From Rhabdophis nuchalis (lineage: Eukaryota; Chordata; Lepidosauria; Squamata; Natricidae): 64,000 nt of DNA. Every line of letters begins with the position of its first letter. Positions within the stretch are counted from its first letter, which is position 1. The stretch lies in NCBI GenBank assembly GCA_039707465.1, contig CM077644.1, positions 195,149,962-195,213,961 on the forward strand, in the 5' to 3' direction. Shown here one piece after another: positions 1 through 15,900 of this stretch. Made by a program: the position numbers and the translations under genes. The notes under the pieces were generated by a model. That model saw only the letters and a list, made by a program, of their open reading frames with translations, searched no databases and had not been told where the DNA came from.

Positions 1-871
1 TCACTCACACAATAGGAAAATATCTATCCAGTGAGTTAAATCAGATGCAGAGGAGATAGGAGAGTAGGAATGGACAAACTTAAAGATAGGGTAGAGTGTT
101 TTAATTTAGCTTTTCCTTTTAGAGAAACAAAATCTTTTTTTAATTAACACAACTCTGAACTTTGTTGCTTTCTTTCCAGGTTCTCTGATAAGAGAGAGAT
201 TGTGTGTGTAGGTATAAAATCTGTGTTGACTTTTCATTCCACTCCTTTCTCTCCTTTGTCAAGATAAATATTCCTCATCTTCCTCTTTAGCAAACAAAAA
301 ACAAAAAACCAACCCAGCCATAGTGTGAGCCACACTCTCCCATGCATAGTCCCCCATCTTCCCACTTCTCATTTTCTCCTCTTGCTCTTCGGCTAACAGT
401 CATTAGCACATAGTATAATAAGTCAATGGAGAGTTGTGGATATTCTCTATTTACTTAGGGGGAATAATGTTAAATCCAATCCTGAAGGTTCCCTGCATTT
501 TTACCAAATTCAGTGACACATTCAGATTGAATTTAGAAAATCCTACCCAGGCATCTATTCATTTGTCTGTTTTGAATAGTATGTCTGTAGATATAGATAT
601 TAAGAAAAAAAAACAACCCAAATTTGGAAACACAGCTGAATGCCTCATTTAATATATTCATTTGCCTTCAACAGTTACTCATTTTCAGTAGAAAAATCTA
701 CCCTTTGCTGTCTTGTGCAATATATGCTTTTTGTTAGATTATTTGCAGTTGCTTACTGTTGACATAGTCACTCAATTTGCACAATATGTCCTAATGTGAT
801 TGGCTTATTTTTGGCTGAGAGTAACATTAGAACAAGATGACCAAATAAATATTGTTTATTTTAGGATAACA

Positions 872-1216
872 CAGGCAGTCCTATGTTAAGTGAGTTTTGC
901 CCCATTCTGCGACCTTTCTTGCCACTGTTGATAAGTGAATCTCTGCAGTTGTTAAGTTAGTGACATAGTTGTAGAGGGAATCTGGATTCCCCATTGATTT
1001 TGCATGTCAGAAAGTCACAAAGGGTGATCACATGACCTGGGACACTGCAACCATCATAAATATAAGCCAGTTGCCAAGTGTCCAAATTTTAGTCACATGA
1101 CCATGAGGATGCTGCAACAGTTGTAAGTGTGAAAAATGGTCATAAGTGACTATTTTCATTGCTGTTGTAACTTTGAAAAGTCACTAAATGAATCATTGTA
1201 TGTGGAGGTCTGCCTG
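872..1216. repeat. Interspersed element with inverted ends (AGTCCT...AGG family)
   Basis: Starts CAGGCAGTCCTATGTTAAG and ends with near-complementary GGAGGTCTGCCTG. The body has phrases repeated elsewhere in the window, such as GTTAAGTGAGTTTTGCC, GGTCATAAGTGAC and GATCACATGACC. Related copies are at 3191, 15591 and 44064. The complementary ends suggest a non-autonomous DNA transposon. No clean target duplication is seen here. Confidence 0.7.
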
Positions 1217-1974
1217 TAAATTATAATTTGAAACAATGGCTTCTTGTTGTCTTACTGATTGCAGTACTTAGCATATAGTACACAAGGAGTTGCCTGGCTT
1301 GTTCGGAGTTTCCTGGCATAATTCTGATTTGATTTTGTTCCTTTCCTAAATAGCTGGCCAAAAAGGTAGGAAAACAAACTAAGAACTGGTCGAAGAAACA
1401 TATCCTACAGATACTTTTTTCTTATTTATAAGGCTAACTCTGGTTTGTTTCTGGCTTCTTCAAGAGCTTGTGATTAAAGCAGCCATAACTGCTTTAATCA
1501 AAATAGGTCGATTGATGGTGTGTCAACAAACTGAATCATACTAGTAATTAACAATAAAATATTATACTTCTGTTTCTGCTGGTTTAGTCTTACTGTTCTC
1601 TTACTGTTATTTTATTTCTCCCTCTAGCAGTTCTGGCACTAAAACCAGTTAATCTTGTTTTTCATCTATTTAGCATTATCGAAACCACATGTTTCTGTAC
1701 TGTAGTTGAAACAGGCATTGCAAATCAACTTCACAGTCTTCTGATGGAAGTCTTGCCGACTGTAGTCTTGTTCCTCATGTATTGCTTTTAATTTTTTCTC
1801 TGAATTCTAAATTGAAATATACCTTTGTTCAGGCAGAATAACCAAGACTAATATTTCTTGTGCAATGGATAGTGCAAGTATACATATGTGCATGCATAAC
1901 TGTCATACTAAGTTTTATATACTAAGTATATAAAACACAGAAACAGAGTATGAAGCAATAGTCAAAGAAATTTA

Positions 1975-2205
1975 AGCCTTGGTAGCTCAGTGGCTAGAGT
2001 GCAGTACTGGAGGCTACTTCTGCTGACTGCTGACTGCCAGCAGTTTGGCAGTTCCCACCAGCTGAAGGTTGACTCAGCCTTCCATCCTTCCGAGGTGGGT
2101 AAAATGAGGACCCAGATTGTTGGGGGCAAGAGGCTGACTCTGTAAACTGCTTAGAGAGGGCTATAAAAGCACTATAAGTCTAAGTGCTATAGCTATAGCT
2201 AAAGG
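1975..2205 (+). mobile_element. tRNA-like SINE
   Basis: The head (TTGGTAGCTCAGTGGCTAGA) is tRNA-like, with an A-box-like TAGCTCAGTGG. It is followed by a conserved body (CCTTCCGAGGTGGGTAAAAT) and a tail ending in short GCTATA repeats. The layout is that of a polymerase III SINE in REEP5 intron 2. Confidence 0.75.
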
Positions 2206-2518
2206 CATAAGACAAGAAAAAGTAAATGAAGTACAGTTATATCTAATTTATATCAGTACCATTGGTTATATTTTTCTATGTTTGTCTAACCTTGCATACC
2301 GTTCTTGTTTCAACTACATACATATTACAATGCAAGTAAAATTTCCATCCCCCTTTTTTTGTTAATTATCTAATCACCTCCATTCTCTATGTTTCCTCTC
2401 AAACCATTCCCTTATCCATTCTATGTGGCCACACCATTTTATGCATACTTTTTTTTTTGCACTGGTCACTTATGTCAACACAGTATGTCTTATACATTTT
2501 TCCATTTATACATTAAAC

Positions 2519-2702
2519 CAGGCATCCCCAACCCCCAGTCCGTGGACTGGTACTGGGCCACGACATGCCCACAACCGGGTCGTGCAAACAAGCGAAGCCC
2601 CATCCTCAGGATTCAGGCAGCGTGCAAAACCACACCTCCTTTGGTCTGTGGAAAAATCTCCATGGAACCGATCCTGGCTACCCAAAACTTTGGGGACCAC
2701 TG
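2519..2702. mobile_element. hAT-like non-autonomous element with target duplication
   Basis: Starts CAGGCATCCCCAACCCCCAG and ends ACTTTGGGGACCACTG, an inverted pair. The flanks are CATTAAAC (2511-2518) and CATTCAAC (2703-2710), an 8-bp target duplication with one mismatch, as expected for hAT transposition. Same family as 18614-19049 and 21474-21517. Confidence 0.8.
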
Positions 2703-3190
2703 CATTCAACACCCAATGACAGACTTCTTTGTGTCCTGCTGTTGTATACCTAAAACTTTTCCAATGCAGAGGTATTCCACAGATATACAAGGGCAATAAG
2801 TTCCATGGCAGATGAATTAAGTGAGAAAATAATTTCACGAAGATAAAATGTTTGTATGAGGCCCATGACCAGAAGACCTCCAATGTCCTTTCCAACCCTA
2901 TGAGTCTATATGATTGGGAGAAAATTGAACTGAAGGAATGTTGGAAGCAAACATGCAAAGGGAGTGGCAATGTTTATCTTCCTTTAGTCATTCTGCTTTG
3001 GTCTATTTTTTTCTTTACTTGTTTCTGTTTCTTCCATTTGCCCCTCCAGAGCTCATTATCTTGTAATTTTCATTAATTCTATCAACCTTTCATCATAAAT
3101 AATCAAATCAATATTGCTTATCTATTTATTACAGTGAGGTTAATTAGTGAATTTGAGCAGTTTTACACTTAACTATACACTTAACTATAC

Positions 3191-3345
3191 ACAGATAGTC
3201 CTTGACTTATGACCACAATTGTGACCAGAATTTCAGCTGCTATGCAATGCAGTTAAGTGAATTGTTATATAACTGCACCCAATTTTAACGATTTTTTCCC
3301 GCAGTCATTAAGTGAGTCACATAATTGTTATGTGAATATAAAGCA
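3191..3345. repeat. Partial copy of the AGTCCT inverted-terminus repeat
   Basis: CAGATAGTCCTTGACTTATG at the left, then GCAGTTAAGTGAATTG and ATTAAGTGAGTCACAT. It matches the left half of the elements at 872 and 15591. The right terminus is missing. Confidence 0.6.
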
Positions 3346-3383
3346 CACGACTGTAGAATAGGTTATTTGGAGTCGAAAATTAG

Positions 3384-5931
<2,548 letters not shown>

Positions 5932-6980
5932 AGCAATTAACTGGAAGAAATTTCTCCTTATCACTACCTTTATACAGTGTGATGTTTCTGGGGACTGTGA
6001 TACAGTGATTTGAATAATGTTGCCTTGTAAACCTTTTTGAGAATGTATTGTAAGATTGCTTGCTGTTTTTGCAGTTTTCTGTATTGAAAGTAAGCATTTT
6101 TATTTAACGTCACTGCGGTAGATGGCATCTAAAGCTTATACAGTTTCTAAGCAGAAAGATTTTCAGTAATGTCTTATTTGCCTTTCATGTAATTTTCAAA
6201 AGAAAATATGCCCCAGGCTCTGGATATTACACCATTTGTGCATGCAGCAGCTGTATGTACAAATCTCATTTCATGTTTGACTTGTTCTTGCTATAGCATA
6301 GTTTAATATCAAAATGTAATGATAGTGATTTGGTGTGTGTAGTTTTGTATATATACAAGGAATAATAATTAATTCGCCGTGTGTGTTGCTGTGTATCTCT
6401 GTTCACACAGACCTTCTCCAATTACTTATATTGCTGCAAGAATAAAGTGAGATGACAGTGCTGGAAACTGATTTTCTGCGTGAAGTACAGACTGGTTGTA
6501 ACTTGCAATATCTGGTTTAGTATATGTATATTGACTTAGCTATTCTCTTTAAACACTGAAAAATGAACCCTTTGCCCAAAGTTATTGAACATCTTCATAT
6601 TGGAATGTCTGATAGCATTTTTTCTGACTAATACATTTTATTAAAAGACCTAAGCTTTCTTCAGCTGCGGCTCACCTAATTAGATGCAGAGAACACAGCT
6701 CATAAAAAGCCTGTGCTTTTTAATAAAATCTGCTGTTCAGAAAACTACAAGAATACTGAATTTTTGCTAATGCATAGGCTGGCTCTCCTCCTACAATATT
6801 ACCTGGGTGACGTAACCAAACAACTAGAGAAAAGAAATTTTCCTCTTCCCCATTGGCACTCTATTCTGGTTCACTGAACTTCAATCCTGTAATGGGTTTT
6901 TATAGTGATGGTGTTTCATGTGAGCAATCCGATGATGCTTGCTCAGTTTCTAAAATAAAAGTTTAAAAAGGACTCTATTG
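5932..6980 (+). other. REEP5: REEP5 3' UTR (approximate right end)
   Basis: AT-rich non-coding sequence after the REEP5 stop, free of recognisable transposons. AATAAA polyadenylation signals on the plus strand stand at 6441-6446, 6722-6727 and 6954-6959. Which one is used cannot be told from sequence; the first would give a UTR of about 530 nt. Confidence 0.6.
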
Positions 6981-9375
6981 TGTTATTTGATGTGTTTTAG
7001 TTTACATTGCCATTAGATTTTACTTGGCCCTTGAATGCTAATCATTCTATAGGCTTCCCATGGTTTTCAGCTTTATTTTTAATTTAAAAAACATACAGCA
7101 GCAAGATGAGGGAACAATGTATGTTTATGAAAGAAAGCACGTAGGCAATCACATCTCATATACAAAGATTTATTTTGCTCGAATGCACTGGTCGAGTTGT
7201 CACAAAAAGTTAAAGCAGAGTTCTTTATTATTTGCTATACAGAAATTCAGACAACTGACTGTTAACAGATAAACCAGCAAATACGGTTTAATAAACTATG
7301 ATTTAAAAACCCTGGTCTAACATTTGCGAATATACCTAGTATTACTAAAGTGGATTTATTTAAAAGGGGAAATGCACGAATTGCCTATAGACATTATCTG
7401 CTTTCCATTTATAGTCATTTCTACTGTTTAACAATTAATGATTTTAGTAATGTTTCAAAATGTGTTTCTTCAGCAAAGGTACTGTCATAATGTGTTTGAA
7501 TCCCGTCTCTGTAAGGACAATGTTCCATCGCAGATAGTGAGAACTACTGACTGAAATATTAAACTACATGTGCTAATATCCATCAACATAATTAATTCTT
7601 CCACTAGCTTGGGGAATTTCCTAATATTGCTAATAGCACAGAATCTCTTAAACACACATTTCAAAAGAAAGGGATTTAAAAATAAAATCATTTGAATTTG
7701 AATCCGCCAACGTCTCAAGACGTATCTATTCTAACAAGTTGGGATAGCCCCTACTTCTGACTTTTTAAAAATAAATTAATTTGGTATGGTTTTAACATGG
7801 GTTTTTAGCACGGGTCTAGTAATTTAATATATTTTTAATTGATATTGTATTTTGTGGTTTTAATAATGCCTGTGCGCCGCCCTGGGTCCTAACAAGGTGA
7901 AGGGCGGGGTATAAATTTAATAAAATAAAAATAAAAATAAATAAATGTAATAAAGAACAAAGGGGGGGGGGCTCTCAGAAATAGTAATCTTTAGTAAAAA
8001 AAAGTATTCAAATTCAACTTTGTTGCTTTCGTAGAAATATGCATGTAATTTTATGGACAACAATATAGAAATGGTTTTCTGCTGTCACTTTGTAGATATT
8101 TTAACTTCCTAATCTAAATTGCAAATCTTAGATTCCTATCATCTTAACCAGGCCTACCGGTAATTCTAAACTTTGAGCTGAGCAGTTAGGTATTGCTCCC
8201 TAGCTGGGCACCACAGCATCTTACTGAAACCTACATCCCATTAGTATCAACAAGAAGCACACAAAAATGTGGTCTATATATGATTATGTTCCATGTAAAA
8301 TGAGATAATATACGTCACTAAAGCCAATGATGCACATATTGTATTGTTGCCCCAAAACAATTTTTGCTAAATATATTTCTTAAAGTTCCTTCTGGAAAAA
8401 TGCACATTATGCTTGCAAACATCTGGAAAGTAAAGATAGTAGAATAGAAGTCTGCAAGTCAAACCAGGCCAGGTGGGAAGTTTCCCATTTGGAACTGCAC
8501 TGAAGTTAATTTGAATGGGAGTAAGAAAAAAACCAACATATTACCTAGGGAAGAGGCTTATACACTTGATCTTTTATTTTATGCCCTTGGGATAATTTCA
8601 GTGTAAGGGAATATAATTGAATAGCTGACGTTGATACAGAAAGATGTGGAGAATGATGTAAATTAAAATTGAAGTCAGCACCATAAGAGTGAGTCTCCTT
8701 TGTTCATTAACTGCTGATGCAAATATCTTCAAATATCTTCAATTTTAAGCCACAGTAGAAATAAGTCTTACCTGTCATCCCACTAAATTAACTGAGAAAG
8801 TGCTGAAGCCAAAAATATACGATTTTACAGTTTTGAGTTTGGTGAAAGGTAAATCACTACTTTCACATGAAGAAAGCAATAATCCTGTCAAATTCTATAA
8901 ATTTCCACCATATATTGTCATTATAGACAGAATGTCATAGATGCCTGTATTTTCCCATATCTTACTTACATTAACTAAATATTGATGGTACAATATTATT
9001 TCAATTTAGAAATTCAAATCATCTTGACTAATGTAATGTTATGATAGATTTTTTTAAGTGTAAATAACAGTAAGAACTAAACAGAATCCACATTTTTTAA
9101 AAAAATATTGTAATTATACATACAATGCTGAACCAAACCTGTGTCTAAGGACTTTTCAACTATTGTTACCAATGTTTTCTTTTAAAAAAATATTTTAGAC
9201 CTTCTTAGATATTTTGGCACTCAAAAAGAAAAAAAAAGTTCAACTATGTAATTTAAATTGAAATTATTCCATTGGACATCTACAGAAAATATACTGATAT
9301 AAATAGTAGTTTATGAGTACTTTCCCTGCAATTGCCCATGAAATACAGCTGTTGTATCTCTCCCAGGCATGGCAG
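6981..9375. other. Intergenic DNA between convergent REEP5 and SRP19
   Basis: AT-rich sequence between the two 3' ends. The only element I recognise is a LINE 3' end at 7855-7948, followed by a poly-G run near 7962. No conserved coding segment is visible. Confidence 0.6.
7855..7948 (+). mobile_element. CR1/L2-type LINE 3' end
   Basis: GTGCGCCGCCCTGGGTCCTA, then GGGCGGGGTATAAAT and a run of AAAT-like units. Nearly identical to 49185-49322, so these are two copies of the same 3' tail. Confidence 0.75.
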
Positions 9376-9812
9376 TTTATTGATCTCCATCAAAAAAAAT
9401 GATATAACTGGAAACAGTTTAGCAATTAAAACATTCTAAACAGTTTAATTCAAACATATGTTTATTGTAATAAAGAAATTGTTCCAGAAGCCCAAGATCA
9501 CAGTGACAATATATTTTCATTGTACAATTATCAAGTGGAAATGTGTCCAAGGCAAAAACAAACAGCTTTGCACTCATTTGTACATGTAGTTCAATACAGT
9601 AAAACATTTTTCCATGTTTTAAATACTAGAAGAGGATTTTCTGTTCCCAAATGGTTCAACCATAATTTTATGCAAAATGAAATTCATTCTAATTCAAAAA
9701 CTACCACAAAATAGCTTTGCATGTTCTCATTGGTCTGTCCCACTGTCATTTGAAGTCATTATTCTTCTGTAACCATATTCATTTGACCATATAGTATTAG
9801 TCCATGTCATAT
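9376..9812 (-). other. SRP19: SRP19 3' UTR with candidate poly(A) signals
   Basis: Non-coding sequence after the SRP19 stop. AATAAA on the minus strand occurs at 9461-9466 and 9376-9381, which would give UTRs of about 350 or 440 nt. The left end is therefore approximate. Confidence 0.5.
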
Positions 9813-9946
9813 TCATTTCTTCTTTTTTCCTTTATTTTTTTTCCCACCTTCTCCTTGCTGTAGACTTGGGTCACTGCCTCCCATTTTCTGTGTCCTTGTT
9901 TTCAGTTTGGGAATTGTTTCTGCTGCATATAACATCACTGCCTTAC
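9813..9946 (-). CDS. SRP19: SRP19 exon 5 (C-terminus and stop)
   Basis: 134 bp from the end of Arg through KAVMLYAAETIPKLKTRTQK, GGSDPSLQQGEG and the lysine-rich tail to TGA at 9813-9815. The tail is typical of eukaryotic SRP19. Confidence 0.95.
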
Positions 9947-12900
9947 CTAAATAAACAGAGAGAAAAGAACAAGAAAATAATTTATCAAGAAGGTAACCAG
10001 GAATTATCCACCATTTGCACTTCATAATGAGCAGTTTAGCTTCCATCTATAAATGAACAAAAGGAACAAATTAGACTTGTACATATTTATAACACTTACG
10101 TGTTGGAAACTCAGGCTGACATAGATTACCATCATCCTGCTTCAGCTGAATACGAACTCTACCCCTATATTGCGCATCACGGTTCCATTCCCTGGAATAC
10201 ATTTTGTTTTTCTAGTACATGGAGAAAAAATTCAGAACATTACAAGCAAGCATAAGCAAAATAAAAAGACTTATAATTATAAATCTACTTTAGGAGCAAG
10301 AACTATTAAACTATTAAATTAACAGTCCTAATAGTTACACAGGAATAACTAATATAGGACTGAACTGTTTATTTTAATAGTCAAAGGTATTACCTTAGTA
10401 ATTCAAAGGAAAGCTGTGTAAGAAAGGCTACTTGACCCCATGAAACAATTGGAAAGTTACAGCTGTGTGAAAAAGTCCTGCACGATTTACGATTTATGAC
10501 ATTTTTTGGATAGGCCATTGATTTTATATTTTATGGTAACTGCTATGCAAATATTGTTATATTTAAATAAATACTCATGGTTCTTAAGTGAAAAGCATAA
10601 GCTTTTTACAATTTGGTGCTGTTGGGATGGGGATTGTGAATTTTCATGCATGCTTACAATGATTTATGAAAAACAGATTAACTAATGCGTACCCAGTGGC
10701 ATACGTGTTGCAATTACTAAGGCCGATGCTAGTGTTTTGTTAACATTTTTATTGTTTGTGGCCCTGAAAAGGACCATTTAGGTAACCAAATGTCGTTACT
10801 AATATGAAATTGGCCATTGCCAATTGCTTATCACCAGGTGGCATCGCTTCGGCATAGACTGTATAAGCCTTTGCACGTGATCTTTGGTGACAATGTGGTG
10901 CCAGGCTGCAATAATGGGTTCAATCAGCTCTTGCTTGGTCTTCAGATGCTCGTTTATTTCATAACCAATCTTGGGCAACAAGTTCTCAATTGGGTTCAAA
11001 TATGGGCTTCGAGGTGCCCAATCCAGGAGTCGAATACCATGCTTCTTCATCCACTGCTGGATGGACTTGGCTCAATGACAAGGAGTGTTGTCATCCTGGA
11101 AGTCCTTCCCTACAAGTTGCTGAGCTGAAGGAAGCATGGTCTTTTCCAGAACTTCAACATACTGCTTGGAATTCATGATTCTCTGCACGATTTGTATCTG
11201 GCCAATACCAGAAGCAGCGATACAGCCCCAGATCATCACATGCAATGGATGCTTCAGATAGATTCAGGCAGTACAGCCTAAATTCTTCAGCTGGAAATCA
11301 TCTGATGTACTTATTGCACTGATTCCCACTCAAGTAGAAATTGCTCTCATCACTATAGATGATCTTGGCCCACTGTTCGTTGGTCCACTTGGCATATTTC
11401 TTGGCCCACGCATGTAGAGAGCAATGAGCGTCTGTGAGTAAAGGATTTCTTTGAGCCCTGCAGCTTCTGAGCCGTCTGGCAAGCAATCTGACGCACTGTG
11501 CTTGTGCACACTTTTACATCATGTTTCATCCCAAATTTTTGTAATCTGAGGTGAGGTGAGCTTCCTGTCAGCCATAGAAATGTGTTGAAGAGCCCGACCT
11601 TGCTGTTTTGTCGACTTTCTTGGTCTTCCAGAGCAGAGCCTGCCATCAATTGAACCAGTTATTTGGTATTTTTCAACCACCCTGCTCACTGTGGTGCAAT
11701 GGCAGTTCACTCTTTTGGTTATTTCTGTACAGGAGTAACCCTCTTCATGAAGCACAATGATACGATGCTGTTGCTCAGTACTGGTGAAAGCAAAGGCCTT
11801 CATCCTTGCCTGCAGTCAGAGCTAAATTAAATTTCTCGATGCTTTTTATGCCTATTTATAGTCAGAGTATGACAAAATTGATTGGCTCATAGATTTAGCC
11901 TCTGTGCATTTTGATTGGTCAGCCAAAGCTCGCTGCTGATTGGCTACTTTCAATCCTAACATTCTCGAAAATTCAAGTTGTGTTTGTTTTAGCACATGAG
12001 CTCACTCAAAACCTTAAGACTTTGGTTATATTAATAAAAATTATGCATCTCAATCCGACTACAGAAATTTTAATCAAAGTACTAATTTTGCGTGGTTTCT
12101 ATGAGTGAAAAGTTGATTAAACATGTAAATACAGCTTAAAGCTGAAAGGGTGATGGACTTTTTCACACAGCTGTATACTATTAAAGTTTTTTTTAAATGT
12201 ATGCCAAGGATTGGATTTCAAAGAGGGACTTCCTAGCTCATTATCTTAATTATTATAGGATGCCAGCATAAACATTTTAGATTTATATCTCTCCAGAGTG
12301 TTGTTAATGCTCAATTGGAAGAATGTGTTCCGTAATCCTCAACCTTTTCCATTTATTATGGGGTCCTCTATAAGTTCTGCTGCTTCTCTACTCTAAGGAA
12401 GGGAAGGACTTTTGTCACAATATTGATTCTGTGAGTTTGACTCCTTACTCCTTCTCCCTTTATTGTCAAGTATGGAATTATAGTTTTATATAAGTGTACA
12501 GTAGGAAATAACAAAAAAATTACCTCCAAAAGCACGTTAAGACCAACTGCTGCACAAACATCTTGAATTTCTGTAGATGTAGGATTTTCAATAGCCTGCC
12601 CAAAAAAAACCCAGAGATTTTTCAGCATCTATGATTTCTTGCCACCAATTAAGCTGTTAAGTATGAATCAATTATCAGCTAATAGTACAAGAATTTGGAG
12701 CTTTCCACATTTTATTGCAATAGCATTAAAATGATTGTGTGCCTCTTACCCATTTAGAGGAAAAAGAAAAAAAAATAATTCCTAAAATATATCGAGGAAC
12801 AATTGAAACAACAAAAATTAATAATACTTAATAGAAATATTTGGAGACATATGGTATAGCTCATATAATGTATAGATATAAATTAATGTGTCACAGCCTT

Positions 12901-15900
12901 ACATTTTGCAAGCCATACGCCAGGTTTAAAAATTGGCACTGACAACCCTCGCCAATTTGTTACCTGATACCAAAAAATATTCATGTAACAAAAATGTTAC
13001 AGTTAAACCATGGAATAATTATAGCTTGGAACTGAACTTTTTAATGTTCCTATAAAAATAAATTATGTAAGTCCTTTAATAACTACATTAAATCAACCAA
13101 GTCTTTTTATACATGCAAGACATAAATACGTGGTGGCAAAACTAACATTGTGGGCTAATGAATATATACAACAAAAAAAGCTTTATTTAAAGCAAATACA
13201 AATACTACATCTTAGTTTCTGATTAAGACTCCATCCATGAAATAACTTAATATATATATATCACACAAATATTTTATTCTACAAAGTTTTCAAATTATGT
13301 TTTTGATGAACAGTTTTTCTTTCCTCCCATCACCCACAATTACTTTGTCAAGAGGTATTCTTCTTCCTTCTGCTATTGTCTTCTTGTTATTTATGTAGGC
13401 TGGATATATACAGATAAACCTAAGGCAAGAAATAAAAATTGAAAGCTTGATAGGATACATAAAAGAATATTTATTTATTCACATTCAAATATTCTTCCAA
13501 ATATAGCATATACAGCTCCTCAATCCACTATGGCTAAGAACTGAATGCGTGAAAGGGCTTATTTTTATATTTTTAAAGTTTAACTAGGCAACCTACAATG
13601 GGTCATCGTTTCAATGTCACTGCCTAACCTAAACAGAAAACTAGGGGCAAAAAAGCAATGGGAGCAGAGGCAACCTTTGATTTCTAGCTGGCCTGATGGT
13701 AGAACGAATCTGCCTGGCTACCAAATGACTAGGGTGGGATCAGCCTACTGAACTTCTGGGCAACAGTTAGCAGTGCAGGAGCATTGAAGTGTCCACATAT
13801 TTGCCAAATTTCAACCTGGGAAGCATGGGTCCCATGTTTTGGATGCATTCTATAAGTTAGCCCATCTGAGAGACCTTGATTCAAAAACTGGGGCCCTATG
13901 ATGCACTGTTTGGCCCAATTAAATGTTACAGACATAAACGTTTTAATAACATATAGATAAAACTGACGTGGATAATAAAAACATTTTGGCAGTGGTCTGC
14001 TCTCCAAACTTCTTTCAATTTAGTTTCTGAACATTTCATTACCAGTCTAGATAACATCATCAGCAGGATTTTCTTGTCCTATTCTCCTCAGCTTATAAAT
14101 GTCTTGTGTGCCTGTGTGGTCAATTGATTGGTTGTTCATTTGAAGCTATATTTAAATTCTGAGCAGCTTATTGGCTCTCTTGAAAAGGAAATCCTGCTAA
14201 TGATGTTCCCTAGTCTGGTAATGAAACATTCATAAACTAAATTGAAATAAGCTTGGAGAGCAAATCTAAAACCTGAACTACAAGTATTTTCTATTATTTA
14301 AAAAATACATTTATTGATTTATATCCTATCTTTATTTTTTTTTATAAATAACTCAAGGCAACAAGCATATCTAATACTCCTTCCACCTCCTATTTTCTTC
14401 ATAATTAGAAGAGGATTGGGCTGAGAGAAAGTGACTGGTTAAAAGTCACTCAGTTGGCTTTCATGCCTAAGGCAGGACTAAGAGTCCCCAGGTTTCTAGC
14501 TTGTTGCCTTAATCACTAGCCCAAACTGGTTCTCCAAAACATGGATTTTATGAGTGAATTCAATGTTGCCAAGCGCCAACCCTTACAAAGAAGTATCAGC
14601 AGGTTTTAAGAATTCCTAAAGCTTGCAGATGCACCCCAAATAAATAAATAAATATTACAATAAATAAAAGATTCTGTCCCACCCTACTTATTTTAAAGTA
14701 AGAAATTAAACTGAATTCTACACATGAGCAATACCATATTGAATATTTGAGAAAAGGGCAACTAAAACACTTGACAGGAAGATTATCAAATTGAATGGCT
14801 AATTTGCTATCTTTTTTACGGATCCCGTCTCTAATATTTTAAATAGATTTAATACAGTTGCTTATCACAACTGCAGATGTAAACCAGTTTTTTGAAGGAA
14901 TACTTTTTCTTCCCTCATGTACCAGCCTTCAACTGGTGGGCTCGAACCAGAGTTAGACACCGCATGGGTTACAAGAGCAGCATTACCATGAACCAAGCAT
15001 ATGACTAAAGAGAAGAGGCTCCCAAAATGTGTGGGCAGATGCAGGAAAAGCACCTATAAGGGGGCATGGATGTCACACCATCATGGCAGTGTCATACAAA
15101 TTATGTGAACCCATAACTAATGCAATTTATATAACCAGACATTTGTATGACATACAATGAGGCCTGGGAAGTAAGGCATCTTATGAATGCCCATTCCACT
15201 TCATTGTGTGCTGCCAAAACAAATGGATCTCAGAAACCTAGATAATGGATTGTTTTAAGGAAGCATCTGTTAACTCACGTAAATTCATTATTCAAGCAAA
15301 GTAGGATGTTTGCTTTATAAATGTTTAATCAGTTAGAAGATTTTGGATCAGGAGCTGAGCAACAAGGGTGTAGGTCCACCCCTCGGGCAAGAAATTCAGC
15401 TGGTGACTATGGGCCAGTCGGGTTGTTGTTGGGAGGAAAAAAGCAGAAAAGAGCTCTTTGTGCTCTTTGTACTCTTCAAGGAAAAGGGGCTGCATGGAAT
15501 GAAGGGCTGGAAAAAAAGTCTCCAACTCTATTGCAGCCATTATTTCTCCATCCTTCCTGATACAATTAAGAAAAACAGTGGGGGAAAATACAGGTAGTCC
15601 TTGAGTTACAACCATTCATTTAGTGACCGTTCAAAGTTACAAAAAAATGAAAAAAGTGACTTGTGACCGTTTTTCACATGTACGGTCAGTACAGCATCCT
15701 CACAGTCACGTGATCAAAAGTCAGATGCTTGGGGCTGCAGTATGTGTGTGTGGGTTTTTTTTTTAGTTTTTGCGACCTTTTGATATGCAAAGTCAAGGGG
15801 GGACGCGGATTCACATTGTTAAAACCATGTTACTCACTCAACACATGCGAAAATTCACAACAACCGTGGCAAAGAAAAGTCGTAACATGGGGCAAACTCA

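Noticed and set aside
2389..2970. Overlapping frames of 98-154 codons on both strands
   Set aside because: They run across a hAT-like element and carry no conserved motif.
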